Shown here piece by piece: positions 39,462 to 52,200 of a stretch of 64,000 nt of DNA. The DNA lies in NCBI GenBank assembly GCA_023846275.1, contig CM043869.1:15037501-15101500 (forward strand), given 5' to 3'. The stretch's first letter is position 1, and the number at the start of each line of letters is the position of its first letter. The stretch is from Vanilla planifolia. Taxonomy: Eukaryota > Streptophyta > Magnoliopsida > Asparagales > Orchidaceae. The notes under the pieces are model-generated. The model searched no databases. It saw nothing but the letters and a program-made list of their open reading frames with translations, and was not told the origin of the DNA. A program made the position numbers and the translations under genes.

Positions 39462-40560
39462 CGTCTTTGTTATAATCCCATCATTCCACTGATTTGAAGT
39501 AAACCTAAATCTCTGAAATCAGCTATGCTATTTCCTTTTCCTAAAAACAAATAGTTTGGGCGAGCTTAACCTCACTCTTGACCAATCCTTGCCCAACCTT
39601 ACTTTTACCTCTGCTCACCCCTAACCTTCCCCAACAAGGGATTTTTTATTCTAATGCATTCCTTCTATTGTAATACCTGGTTAAGTGACATGGTTTACTT
39701 GTGGGTACTTGAACATGAGTTCATCTTTGCATCCTTCTCATCGTGTTTTTCTATTAAGTCAATGGGGTAAATCTCCAGCATTCAAGGTTGTCTATTCCTA
39801 ATAACTGACATTAGAGTTTGGTTTAAGGCTTGGTACTGTTGGTATAGTTGAAACGAAGGCAAGGAGCTTCTGATGATAGAATTATTTGCAACTTGGTTTC
39901 AACTTTTGCCCTTTACAAGGAAAAAATGGATATCAATTAAGTCAAGGCTGATAACTTCAAGAGCAAGGATTGTGGCTTCTGGAAGATGTAGAAAGGCAAC
40001 CTTTATCAGAGGAACTTGTTCCAATATTTATTTGAAGCAAAGCCAAAATCCATGAAGTAAGAAGAATAGAATTTATTTGTTTGACAAGTGTTAGGAGTAG
40101 TGCAGCTCATTCTAACCATAAAATATAGCCTTCATTAACGCTACGGAGATAACAACAAAGGGTTTTAGCACCTTGGAAGTATGTTATGGTATTCAGAGAG
40201 CAACTTCATCCATTCCTCGACCACTCAATTTTTCTTTTAAAGTAGCATATTTTACCTTCTTCAATGCCCTTGCCCTTTCCATCCATTGCAAAGTGTATTC
40301 CCCTTCATTTGATATAAAAATTATTAGATGTGATAACCATTTTTTCTTGGTCTCCTGTCTTAGGCACATCAAGACTTCGTACTCACCAGTAGCCTTGGCT
40401 TGGTAGTTCAAGTCTTTGTAACCCTTGCAATAAAGTTTGCACAACTCATGATTATTAATTCTTTAATTGTATGTTTGCCAAGGAACTCATAGACCCACTT
40501 CTTTCCTTGCAACCTTGTAGGGTTAAGCAACTCTTCAATTCAAAGCATTATTGATTGGCT
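39462..40560. other. Moderately AT-rich segment with overlapping open frames, possibly an old transposon
   Basis: Open frames lie at 39873-40055 (+), 40173-40406 (+) and 40193-40444 (-). The minus frame (YEVLMCLRQETKKKW, EGEYTLQWMERARALKKVK) looks the most protein-like. Bounded on the left by a poly(T) run. No family recognised. Confidence 0.3.
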
Positions 40561-42744
40561 TCTTTTCAAGAAGAGAAGTTTTGTTTTAAACAAGGAATAA
40601 TTTATTCTTGCATTTCAAGAAGAAAAGAGTACAAAAATACATGAAAAGTCTGAAACCCACTTACGCGATGCATGTGAGATCTAGGTCAGTAGAATTAGAG
40701 TCTAGTCAAATGCTTATGACTATCTAATTCTTTATTTATTTAAGAGTAAGATGAATATCAAACTATCTATTTAAATTGGTCATAAAAAATAAAGTTCAAT
40801 CAAATAATCATTAAACCATACTATTAATAGTCTAACAATAATCAGATAGCTTATCATTAAATCCAACAGACCATTAAAGTTTAGGCATGGCCTAGTTGGA
40901 TTACCCAATAATCTGATCAGACCATCCGACATGCTTTCATAAAAACTACAATGGTTATAAAATTAATATATTTAATTTTAATACTCCAAATAACCATAAA
41001 ACTATTGCCAAAACTTCACGATGATCTTGGGCTATAAATAAGAGTTAACATATTTTAATTAAGGGTTTTTTACACTTGAAAATTTTTCACAACCCCATTT
41101 CAAACTTTTCATATCTTTCTAAGTTGATAGAGCTAAGAGTATGCTTCAAGTTTTCGATTACATGATCATTGAAAAAAAAGCAATAACTATATTTTAGCAT
41201 TACTTAGATTAAATCTCTAGTTATAGAAATCTATAATTGAATTTATTTTTTTCTCTATATTTTTGTACCCTTCATATTAGTGGACTCTTATAAGATCAAT
41301 TACATAGACTCTTTTAAGCCAATGATTTGATATTTGGTTATCAACTTGTGTAAACTCTTTTGGAACAGTGATTATGATCTATGGTGATCACTTGTGTAAG
41401 CTCCTTTGGGTTGATTATTTGATCTATAATAATCAATTTGAATAGCTCTGAGATGATGTTAATATTTGTGGATCATTTGTGAGAGATTTGCTTACACACT
41501 TTTACAAATAATAATTTTTTTTTTAATATAATAAATTGATTTTTAAAGACTTGATTTTTAGTTGATGAAGAGTTTTGCTCTAAAACTTGAACAACAGTCA
41601 TCTTTCAAAATTACAACAATGAAATAATGAGGCAAGGAATGATTAGAAAAATCTAAGAAAATACCAAGAGAGAGAATACAAAACTAAAAAATAACACTTA
41701 AAAAAATGTTTTGTTTCCTCTTTGTTTTCTTTTCTAAGACAAACCATGGTTTTTTTTTTCCTCTTGATAAGCGCTAGCACCTATTTATAGTTATATAAGT
41801 AGAGATAAATTAGCCACATCACATGCCTTCGACTAGTTTTTTTTTTCACATGAGTTACTCCAAGGTAGGTTAGTGTATGTACAATTTATTTGACTCATTT
41901 GTGGTCGATTAGTGCACGTACAATTCAGCACACAGATTGTTTCACTACGAGCAGCTCTGCCACACGCATGGTCCGCTATGTGCACAGTCAACAGCATGTG
42001 CAATACTCAACCTGCTGCGATGAGTATATGTGCCACATGGTATTTCTTAATGCACACAATGACTCTCTCTACTAATTCCCTCATAAAAATGTCATTTTCT
42101 TCTTCAAAATTTTCTCAATGTTATATGATTCAATAATTTGTAAACCTAAAATAAATCCTCTGATTATTTGTAAAAAGGGCTAGAGATAAGCATGTTTTTT
42201 GGAGCCAGAGAACGTAAACAAGGCACCTTTACTACATTACATCTATACAAGTATTAAAGTTTTTTAAAAATGAATTTATTGTAAGACTTCTTTCATAATT
42301 TACAATAACACTTCAAAAATACAATTCACACCCTCCATCTTATGTGGACACCATTCTCAATGGTATATAATGCGAGCATACTAGAATGAGCATGTCAAGA
42401 TCCAAGTGTTGTTTGGCTTTAAGGCTAAAGAAGGTATTAGTATCTAAAACCATGACAAGAAATGTCATCTAATGTGTGACTATAAACCTCCATTATAGAA
42501 AAGTGGTCAAACAAAAGAAAAGAATACATTGGTAAACGTAATAGTTGAGAGCAAAGAGAATATTTAAATGTTTAGTTGTGCTAATCTTATTAAACCAAAG
42601 ATTCTTGCTGGGGTTCTACATTTCACTCCATGCCATACAAAAGAATTGCTATAAGATTTTGTTATAAGAGAACATAGCATGATACACTTGGCTAAAATAC
42701 AATGGTATGTTATTTTCTTGAAGATTGATCAAGATCTATGGCTA
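40561..42744. other. Decayed repeat DNA left of the copia relic
   Basis: 40.68-40.93 kb shares AGATRGTCTRAT-type words with 2.3-2.7 kb. 41.6-42.1 kb has a TTTATAG-containing, GTGCAC-rich stretch that could be part of an LTR of the copia relic, but no partner was found. Confidence 0.4.
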
Positions 42745-44830
42745 AACAAGTTAGATCTTATCTAAATAGACAAGTGGAACCCAACCCAAGTTCCATCAAT
42801 CAGAGGATAAAGATATTATATTTCTTTGATTGATGGCTTCAACAAGAAGATTTGGGTTTATTTCTTAAGGAATAAATCAAATTCCTTTCACAATTTTAAA
42901 TGTGAAAGGGAAAAGTAGAGTTACAGATGGCGTATCAAGCCAAAGCATCATAGTTCGATAATGGTCGCAAGTACAACAAAGGCAAATTCCTCCAATAATG
43001 CTGAACTCATAGAATTTGTATGAGAAAAACAATTCCAATAGTCCACAACAAGTTGCTAAATGTATGAACAATTTTGTCAATGAGCATGAGAGAAGCATAT
43101 GATTACATTCTAAATTGTCCAAATATTTCTGGGAAATGTCTAAACATAATATCAAACTTGCTTAACAAGGTATCATTTCTACCACTGAATTTCAAGCTAC
43201 CAGATGTGACATCAATAAAAAAGAAGTCTAGACCACTTGAGAGTCGCATGCATTTGTCGACTTGGACCATCAAGATAAGCTTAATGCCAAGCTATGTGAT
43301 GTTGTTTCGATAAGCATGTCGTAGATAATTTTGGCTATCATTGTTGAGACCTTGTACAACACAAAATTATCAAAACCAATAACGCTACTTTTGTTGAAGA
43401 CTAGGAGTGCATCCATAAAATGGAAATTGCCATGAAGAAATTAATAGGCATAACAATCAAACATCGCCATTTATGGATAAATATAGACATAAACAGAATC
43501 TAAACACATACTAATGTAGAGCTCACAAATATAGACATAATCAACCTAAATGTAACAACATCACCTACACTACTAGTACATAGAGCAAACCCTACACTAA
43601 GGTCAATTCAAAGCTAATCACATTTTCTTCAATACTTGCTCTTAATAGACACTGAAGCACCTAGTTGCTTCTTTGAAACTTAACAAATTGAAAATTATTT
43701 CAAATGGGTGTTAATAAAAAAAAATTACATAAGAATAACATGTGAGAGTTGACAACATTATCAAAAGGAAGACCATGCCAAATAACTAGGTTTATAAGCT
43801 AAACGAAGAATCCAACAAGAGTAAGCATTTCAAAATAGGTTAGTATTCAAGGGTTTTCAACAAAAAAAGCAACTTGACAATGATGACATATTCTCAGCCA
43901 TGTAAAGCTTATAACCATACACCTTTTGTTGAGTATTATTACAAACAATAATCTAAATACGGAACAACTCAATGTAAAAACTACTTTTCTCCACAATGAC
44001 TTGGATAAAAAAGTTTCATGATACAACCAAAAAGATTCCAAGTAAAAAGCAAGAAGAACTTAGTACAAAAACAACAAAAGATTTTATATAGGCTAGAGCA
44101 AGCTCTAAGAAAATTGTACATATACTTGAATACAAGGCAATATGGATCACCATTATCACCACAACTGTTCAAAGGTTGTTATGTGAATCTACTAATATGC
44201 ATTGATGACATCCTAATTGCAAATTCAAATATGGATAAGATCTATGAACCAAAGATGTATTTATCATCAAAATTCAAAATAAAGGATATACAACTACAAT
44301 TCAGGTTCTTGGAATGAAAATTTTGAGGGACAAATCTAAGAGAACTCTAAACCATCACAGCAAAGTATATACAAAAGATTATTGGTTCAGAGTTTTAAAT
44401 GCTAGATCTTAGAAATCTCTATTGGAGAGTCATTTCAAATTAAATAGAGATTAGTCAACAATTATGTCCAAGTGGAAGTTCATGAATAGGATGTCAGACG
44501 CTCCAACAATATGGAATGGTTTATAGTAGGCCACTTATTGCATCATAAAATGGAAGTTGTTAGTACTTACATGACATAAGAATCATCAAAAAGCAATTAA
44601 AAATGTCTTCCCTATTATCTAAAAAAAACAATAAATACAAGCTTATGCTTCGAATCAAATGGTGTAATTTTGTAGGATTATGTCAATGCTAACTTCGAAG
44701 AGAAATAACAAGTCAAAAGAGTACCTCTGAGTATGTATTTCTATTAAATACATAATAATAACCAAATGGCATGGCTTCAAAAGTGAGTGAAACCCTCTAC
44801 GAAAGTTAAGTACATGTCATTTTAGTTGTT
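42745..44830 (+). pseudogene. Broken Ty1/copia pol: integrase, reverse transcriptase and RNase H relics
   Basis: Read across frameshifts and stops, the plus strand gives copia pol in the right order. Integrase: VPSIRG-stop-RYYISLID then KKIWVYFLRNKS (about 42790-42890), later LNFKLPDV and AFVDLDHQDKLNAK (about 43180-43290). Reverse transcriptase: RLVFKGFQQKK...LDNDDIFSAM (about 43835-43900), QPKRFQVKSKKNLVQKQ, LYRLEQALRKLY, LLICIDDILIANSNM (YVDD box changed to CIDD, about 44024-44235). RNase H: KSTSEYVF and STKVKYMS (about 44710-44825; normally STTEAEYMA). The 300-nt open stretch 44018-44317 is part of the RT and is not a gene. No intact LTR pair was recognised; gag is lost or unrecognisable. 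Confidence 0.85.
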
Positions 44831-45854
44831 CACAAGAAAAATAATATGAACCAAAAATCTTCTAAAAGAGGTCAAGAAGGAGCATTTTTTTCAAACTTGT
44901 CCAATGATAAATGCAGTTCTATATTTTACAAAAAAAATTATATTTCCTTTATAGAAAACACATATTCAACCCCTGATATCAACAAATCAAAATTTTATTT
45001 CATTAAGGAGCATTTCACAGAAAAAACTAAAGTAAAACCTAACACAAATGCTAACCAACATAATTATCATCAATAAATTAAAGATTTTAGTTGATTTGTA
45101 TAGAGAATAACAAAAAGACAAGTTACACTTAAAATATCGAAGATCTAAATAAGAAATTGCCTTATTGATCAGTGGTTTTCTCAAGAGTAATTAGTTTTGA
45201 AGTTGGAGATCGTTAATGTGAAATGGATACAAAAAAAAATACATTGTCATTTGGTATGAGTTTCACTTGGTAATAGATATTTGATATGTATGTACATTAG
45301 AGGAGTCACAAAAGTATGATATGAATAAACTATCATTATGACTTGAAGAATAAGACAAATAACTAGATTAGAAATTCATAGAAGAAAATATTTAATATTC
45401 AACATTTTCATAAGATAGATTCAAGAATATTTGATAGATCAATGTCCAAATATCATAACATAATTTTGAAGTGAAAAATCAAAACTTGGACAATCTTTCT
45501 TCAATGTGTGTGATCTAGTCATAAGACCTGCACGAAACTTCAATGTAAGACAATAATCTAGTTATTTGCACATGGTTTTAGTTATAATGCTTACCTTGTG
45601 GATTTTAAAACAACAGCATCTGTCAGGACGATTCTGACTTGGCAAAGTTATGAACAAACCAAGAAAACATATAGGAAATGCGCAACTGAAGAAGAGATCA
45701 ACAACCAACAAAAGGCATCATCTATTGCCAAAGGTCAATTAAGAGAAGGCAATTTTGCTAAAACCCAAATACTATTTCACAATTATCCACTTGGTTTCCT
45801 TGGTTCAACAATTTCAAGAAAGGAATCACCAAAAAGCTTAGTGGACATCCCATC
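44831..45854. other. Region between the copia relic and the MBD8-like stop codon
   Basis: Its right part must include the 3'UTR of the minus-strand gene. The 103-codon plus-strand frame at 45598-45909 overlaps that gene's last exon and is not credible. Confidence 0.5.
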
Positions 45855-46223
45855 TCACATTCCGCTTGATGGCCCAGAGAACTTTTCCTTGCATGCCTTG
45901 CAAATATAGCCGAGGGTGTCTAAATGTTGCTCAAGATGGACATGATCATGCCTGAACTCAATATTGCACCAAACACATAGACATGTAATGCTTGTGTTGT
46001 CCATGTTACTTAAAGATATATTCCATCCAAGTTGAAGAGATGAGCATTGTTGGTCTTCCAGTTCGGAAGCAAAACCTAATGCCATGGATGGCTCAACCAA
46101 ACTTCTTGACTCTTGACCAGTAAAGAGAGAAAAGTCAGAAGGCTCAATTGATCCCAATCTTAACTCCTCAAAACCTTGTAGGTTCACATTCTTTTCATTA
46201 ATATCTTCAAGTTCCTCTACACA
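45855..46223 (-). CDS. MBD8: MBD8-like exon 4: C-terminal CxxC...CxxC module
   Basis: A terminal coding exon of 122 codons plus TGA. The acceptor is TTTTGACAG|TGTGTAGAGG and is in phase with exon 3. It ends with CVWC and CKAC pairs 21 residues apart (about residues 1026-1054), with three His between them. This spacing resembles a small zinc-ribbon-like fold, but I do not recognise a named family. The stop at 45855-45857 follows SGPSSGM. A good donor-like CACAAG|GTAAGC lies about 260 nt further downstream, so the 3'UTR may be spliced. Confidence 0.85.
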   Translation of the reverse strand, partial: CVEELEDINEKNVNLQGFEELRLGSIEPSDFSLFTGQESRSLVEPSMALGFASELEDQQCSSLQLGWNISLSNMDNTSITCLCVWCNIEFRHDHVHLEQHLDTLGYICKACKEKFSGPSSGM

Positions 46224-49200
46224 CTGTCAAAAGTTTAAAAATTAGCTACATGAATATCAAACAATAAATTATGATACTCTATGTCTGTCTTATATATGAT
46301 TGAAATTATATTGTTTGCAACCTTGTCAATCCACATATCTAGCTATTGTAAAATTTAAATCTCTTGAGAAATATTAACATGTTCATACCTATAGACATCA
46401 CCTCAAGCAGGCATAGTTATACAATGTTTTTGTTAGCCAATGTTTGATTTGCGTAAAATTAAGACAAGAAAATTGATTTTCCATTTCACTTGTAGTGTTT
46501 GGATTAACTCAATTCATCAAGATTCTAAAAATCAAAAAAATTAGCATGTTTATAAAAACTTAACATCTATATCCTTAGGCAAAAGTTTTTATAGAAAAAC
46601 TTTTACCTTTAAACTATATAGGAAGATATCATACATATAAATTATGAATTTCAAAATTTTTAGCAAAATCAAATCACTTCTTCCAACTTTTTCCTCAACC
46701 AATCAAGCTTAAGAAAAAAATTATTTATTCACTTCTTATTTCTTTTCATTGATAATTTTCTTTTCACTAGTTCTTGTTGTTTCATCCATCACCAAACAAA
46801 ACTTTGATTACCAAATTTTGCTTCTATCATACAAACTTCTAGTTAGCAAAAAGAATCAACAATTTTCATGTCACGTCTGACATCATGCCCAAGTTAGTCG
46901 ACCAATACACATCCAATCTAACAAGAATATGACAAAAAAGACGATCTTCGTACAAAAACATTTTAGCCTGCTTTTATAAAAAAAATTTCGTATGCAACCT
47001 AATATGAAGTATAACTAAAAAATTACTTAAAAGTTAAGCTCACAATCGTTTTAACTGGGTTGTGCAAAACCAACAAGTAAATGTCCCCAACAAATTTGGG
47101 CAATCCTCATAGGATTCTAGCAATCAAAATAAAAAAAAAATCAAAATTGCTTTAGAGCTTATCAATTTATTTTTATTGCTGTGTACAACACTGACATGCC
47201 AAGTTCATAATACATAAAACTAAAATTCTATTAGATAGTTATACAAATTAAACCTTGCAATTGGCATTACACATAGTAACATGACACACTATTTTGTTTT
47301 TGGCCCTCCAAACATTTGCTTGTCTTTCATATTTGCATTTTAGCACAAGGTTTAAACAGGAATGGAACCAAACAATTCAGCAGTCTTTTCTCAAGTAAGA
47401 TCTGACTTCTAATAAAAATTGAAGTTACAAATTTGGAAAAAAATTCAACCTAGAAACTCAAACTGAATCAAATTGACAGCATGTGGTAATCCAGATTATA
47501 TTATCCTCTTGGCTTAATAAAACATTGTTTTCTTAAATGATTTTATATAATTTTAAAATATTCATGCTGGCTAATCAATAATAAACATTATCAAAATAAG
47601 ATGGAAAAATAATATATCCTTCGCCACAATTAGCTCTACCAAGTCTTAGCACTTCATTTGGCTATAAGCATAAAATACCAATCCTATAGACCAACCAATG
47701 CTTTTAAGCTCTTTTTCTTATCGACTTGGAATAAATCCATCATTTCTCACATTCATATCTATGTTCCACATGCCAAAAAGATTTAGTCGTCCATATAAAC
47801 TTATGTTTAGTTGAGTAACCAAATGAAATTCTTACAAACTACAAAATTAGTTACTTGAACATTTAGAGTAAAAGAAAAAAGAACAATCTAATGGTCATTT
47901 ACGACTGGATCTAAATCAGTGCATAACAATGCACTAATTACTACTCCAAAGCCATAATTATCCATAGCATCTCCACTTTCCTCAATTTCTCTTTCCCGTT
48001 TCCCACCTCACAAAAGGTATAAATTTGCCCTGCGAGCCCATTAGCTCTAAAATAGAATGCAAAATTAATCCTTTTTTATCTTTCAAATATCATCATTCCA
48101 CATTGAAGCAACAACAAAAAAATATTTTAAAACATTTTGATCCTCTCTGACGTTATTTCATACTACAAACTAATAAATATTTCAAAAAAATAATTTATAC
48201 AATGAAAAAAATACCCTCCAAACAATACATTTGAATGCATAAATAACACTAAATTGAAGCATAAATTGAATTTTTAAAATCATCAAAGCAGAACACAAAA
48301 TTTGCTAATCTACAGAATTAAATATATCCAAAAAAACTAAACAACTAAATCAGAACAGCAAGTTTATTTAACATAAAAAGCCTTATTTAGTTAGAATTGG
48401 TTTAGTGGAATTTTACATGGTGACGTTGTTCAGAATATAGACAGTATTCTAATTACATTACCCGATCTGGTAGCATATCTAGGATGGGGAGATCATTGTT
48501 TGCTTGCATCCAAGAAGAATTAGCCAAATTGATTTGAACAACTTTATTTGCTTCGTCATCTGTAACAATCTCATCTGCACCATTCCCATGGTGGTCAGAG
48601 TTGCTATTGCTGAAAAACATTTCTAGCTCGTTAACAGGTCTATCAATTCCTTGAAGCATGGATTCATTTACATCAGCACGAAGGAGGCAATCTGTGTTTG
48701 TTCCAATGTCCTGGATATACTTACCACAGAAAGACACATTAGAAAAGCTGTTCTGAAGTGTATTATACATCCTGCTGGGAAAACTGGCATCATTATCAGA
48801 AAGCCCATTTTGGCTTTCACTTTTCACTTGCACATTCTTTGATATTGGCTTCTGAGCACGTTCTTCAATAATTTCAGTGCACAATTCTGCATAGGTTTCA
48901 GTCCCATTGCTTGAGAGGTTACCTGACAAGTTGATGAAATCATTTTGAACATCCACCATCAGCTTATCACCCAACTTCTCAATTTCAGATGTCAAGTTGC
49001 TGTGAGCACGATTTATTTCAGCATGCTTACCATTGGCCTTGGCATCCATATCAATCAGGGACAATGATAACTCATAGCATGTATTAGTATCCACATCAAT
49101 AAAATTGCTTGTATCATCAACATTTCCAGGGGTGTATTTCATTGAATTGCAGTCACTTTTCTCATGAGCGTTAGATTGGCCTAGAGAAGAATGATGACCA

Positions 49201-52200
49201 TCAACCTTAATGGATTCACAAGCTATATTCTCAACATTCACAGAAGCCAAAGACAAATAATCAACAGATTTACTCTTGGAGAGAGAAATATCAACCTCAT
49301 CCCAATTACAGGCAGCCCCATCCACCTTTGTTTGATATTCAAAATTTGAAACATCTGGTTTGTTGATAGTGGAAGAAATATCAACTTCATTGTTTGACTC
49401 AGATGATGCATTCTCACGATCGACAGTAACTGGGTTAATGTTTACAATCTTAGAAATAGAGCAAGGCAAATCGGTTACAGCTGTTGCTACAGTAATATCG
49501 TTATTTGTATAGTTGGATAATAAAGACTTAGCATTATCGGATGCACTATCTTCTTGAAGACCTTTTTGATCATTAGTAATGTAGGCATTAATGCTAGCAT
49601 TTGCAAAAACTTTGACCTCACTATCTACCATTTTACAAAGGGAGACTTCTTCAGCAATTACGGTAGAGCATTCCTGTGGGGTAGTAATCAAATCACTAGT
49701 AGAATTAAACTTACTTTCTAAACATTCATTAGGATCAATTCTTGTAGAAACTCCTTCAAGAATCACTTCAGAATGGGCATCAACAACAGATTTTGCAATA
49801 GAAGTTTCTGCTTGGCCTTCAAAGGTTGAAGCACACTTCAATTGTATAACAAGTGGAGTGGCAAGACTTTCGTCGTTTTTAAAGGCAGAAAAATCATTCT
49901 CCAAAGAATGTGGCACCAAGGCCCAGGAAGACTGATCTGTGCCTTTCCCTGTACTACTTCCATTTGCCAACGCTTCCAGATTAAGACCTTGATATCTTAC
50001 ATGAGCACCAACGTGGCCATTATAGCGATGCCTCTCAGTAAAAGTCCTGTGGCAAATTTGGCATTCATACTTTCCATCTCTAATGATTACTCCATCAGCT
50101 ATTGTTTTACCACGCTTACGTCTCTTGGCATACCCCCGAGGTGAAGGAAAAAGGTGTTGATTCTCAGTTCCACAAGAAATATAAGAAATCGGTATAGCAT
50201 TATAGCAGCTAGTGCCCTCTGGTTGCTTTTGATGGTTCTCAGAAACATACGAAAGAGGTGTAGCTGAAGAGAAACTAGAGCTTCCATTTGAAATGACATG
50301 ATGAATCTTACCTGCATTCTGTAGCATGCTTCATATCATTAAATTATAGGTGGTTACAAACCAATAAAACAAATAGAACAATCCAAATAGCTTACAGATC
50401 CATAAGTAAGTTTATCTGAACTTGTGGCAATCTCATCCTCTTGAATGGTCACTGATGGCAATGTACCATGCAGAGAGAGTATGTATGAAGAAACCTCTTT
50501 ACAGGACACAAATTGGTGTCCATTAGGACTGGAAAGATGCATAATGGAGGATAAAAGTCACTCACAATGAAAATTTAAGCAAATATAGCATACAGTCGGT
50601 CGTAGATACGACATTTAAGTTAGCTCAAAAATCATATTTACTTTTTACTGAAATTGTAATTGAATCAAAGTAATATGAGTCAATATCGATCTAGCTCATC
50701 TCAAATCAAAGGTTTATAATAAGATTATGAGCTAAGCACAAATCAGATTAAATAACTATCTTTTAGATAAAAAAGTAAATGACATATGTAGAGTAATGCT
50801 TCAAAATGCCTATACATGGAAGAATTTGCAATCTACTGTCGTTGCTCAATAAGGATCAAAAGACCAAACTTAATTGTGACCTAAATGCAAAGAGTAGTAG
50901 AAGGATTATTATCAATAGATCAAAGAAGAAAAATGTTATCAACCCCTTCCAAAACCCACCCAAATGAGGAAAATCGAGAGGGCCTCAAGAGGATAGCATT
51001 AAGGTAAAATCTCCAACAATCTAGAGCAATTCAATAAAATGAGAGAATGATCCAAGTGGATGATTTATACTTAAGAATTCCACCACTAGAGAACTTAAAA
51101 GGAACTCCCCTCTACTATCCATTTTTTAACAAAGCATATAACATGCCGATCAAAGAAGACCAAGGACACTAAGAAGAGAGAGCTTGACAATAGAACAATT
51201 AGGGATTTCAAAAGTGGGTACAAAAGGGTTGAAAGAAGCTCTTATATCGTGATTTGAAGATCAACCATGAGTCATATGAGTACATGGAGCACAATACCAA
51301 TGTAAGTGGGGGTTCAAGGAGGTTATGGAGAGCAAAAAAACATGAAGACTAGGTTTTGTTTGAAAACAATAATTGTACAAGCTAACCTAGGAATCTAAAC
51401 CACATGTAACCCAAAATATCAAAACAAGAACAAATAAATCCTTAAGAATCCCTAACTTTAAGAAAAAAAAATTATGAACCAACATACAGGGGAAAGCTTG
51501 GACCACACAACACTTCTCACTTAAGGTTGATTTCACTATATCAAAGCTTTCTCTCTTCACTTTAGAAGGAGAACAACAAGGAATTAGAAACTTGAATGTG
51601 CATCCAAAATCCTAATTCAAGAACTTGTGAAGCTAAGGAAGAAGAATATCCAACTAATTCAAAATTTCATCATCTGAATTTTGAAATCAACAAAATAGAG
51701 ACATATGAGGAAAAACAAAAAGGTAAAGATCAAATCATGTGAAACCTTCCACATTTGTGATTGAAAGGTCAAAGGATCATAATTGAAAGGCCCATATACA
51801 AACCCTATAGTAAAAACCTTGCATAAATCTTATACTTTTCCTATTTAAAGTACACCTAAGAGAACTTGGAATGAACATGACTACTTGTCCAATTGTGTCC
51901 ACCTCTTCTAGGGAAATGATCATTGGAAGATGAAATAAATCTTTAAATAGAGAGAGAAGAATAAGTAGGCACTTTCTTTAGTCTAATATCCACTATAGAT
52001 CACATTATTTTGTTATGATCATAGAATTCACATAAATAAGACTAACTGAAATCTTTCACATTAATAAAACTATTCCTTAATCTATGGATCCCCTAATTGG
52101 TCTTTTGTTAACAAAATTGGAATATCTCGTGAATTTAATTGTTTTCATTCTGAATAGGCAATCAGACTGTACATAAACATCCACTGTTGGTATAGAAACA

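Noticed and set aside
42355-42375. TGGTATATAATGC as the primer-binding site of the copia relic
   Set aside because: Only the first six bases fit the tRNA-Met PBS, and no LTR end or partner LTR could be placed beside it.
44018-44317. 99-codon frame as an independent gene
   Set aside because: It is a still-open piece of the broken copia reverse transcriptase, with damaged motifs.
45598-45909. 103-codon plus-strand frame
   Set aside because: Overlaps the well-supported last exon and 3'UTR of the minus-strand gene; no domain.
49591-49935. 114-codon plus-strand frame inside exon 3
   Set aside because: Antisense shadow of the MBD8-like exon 3.
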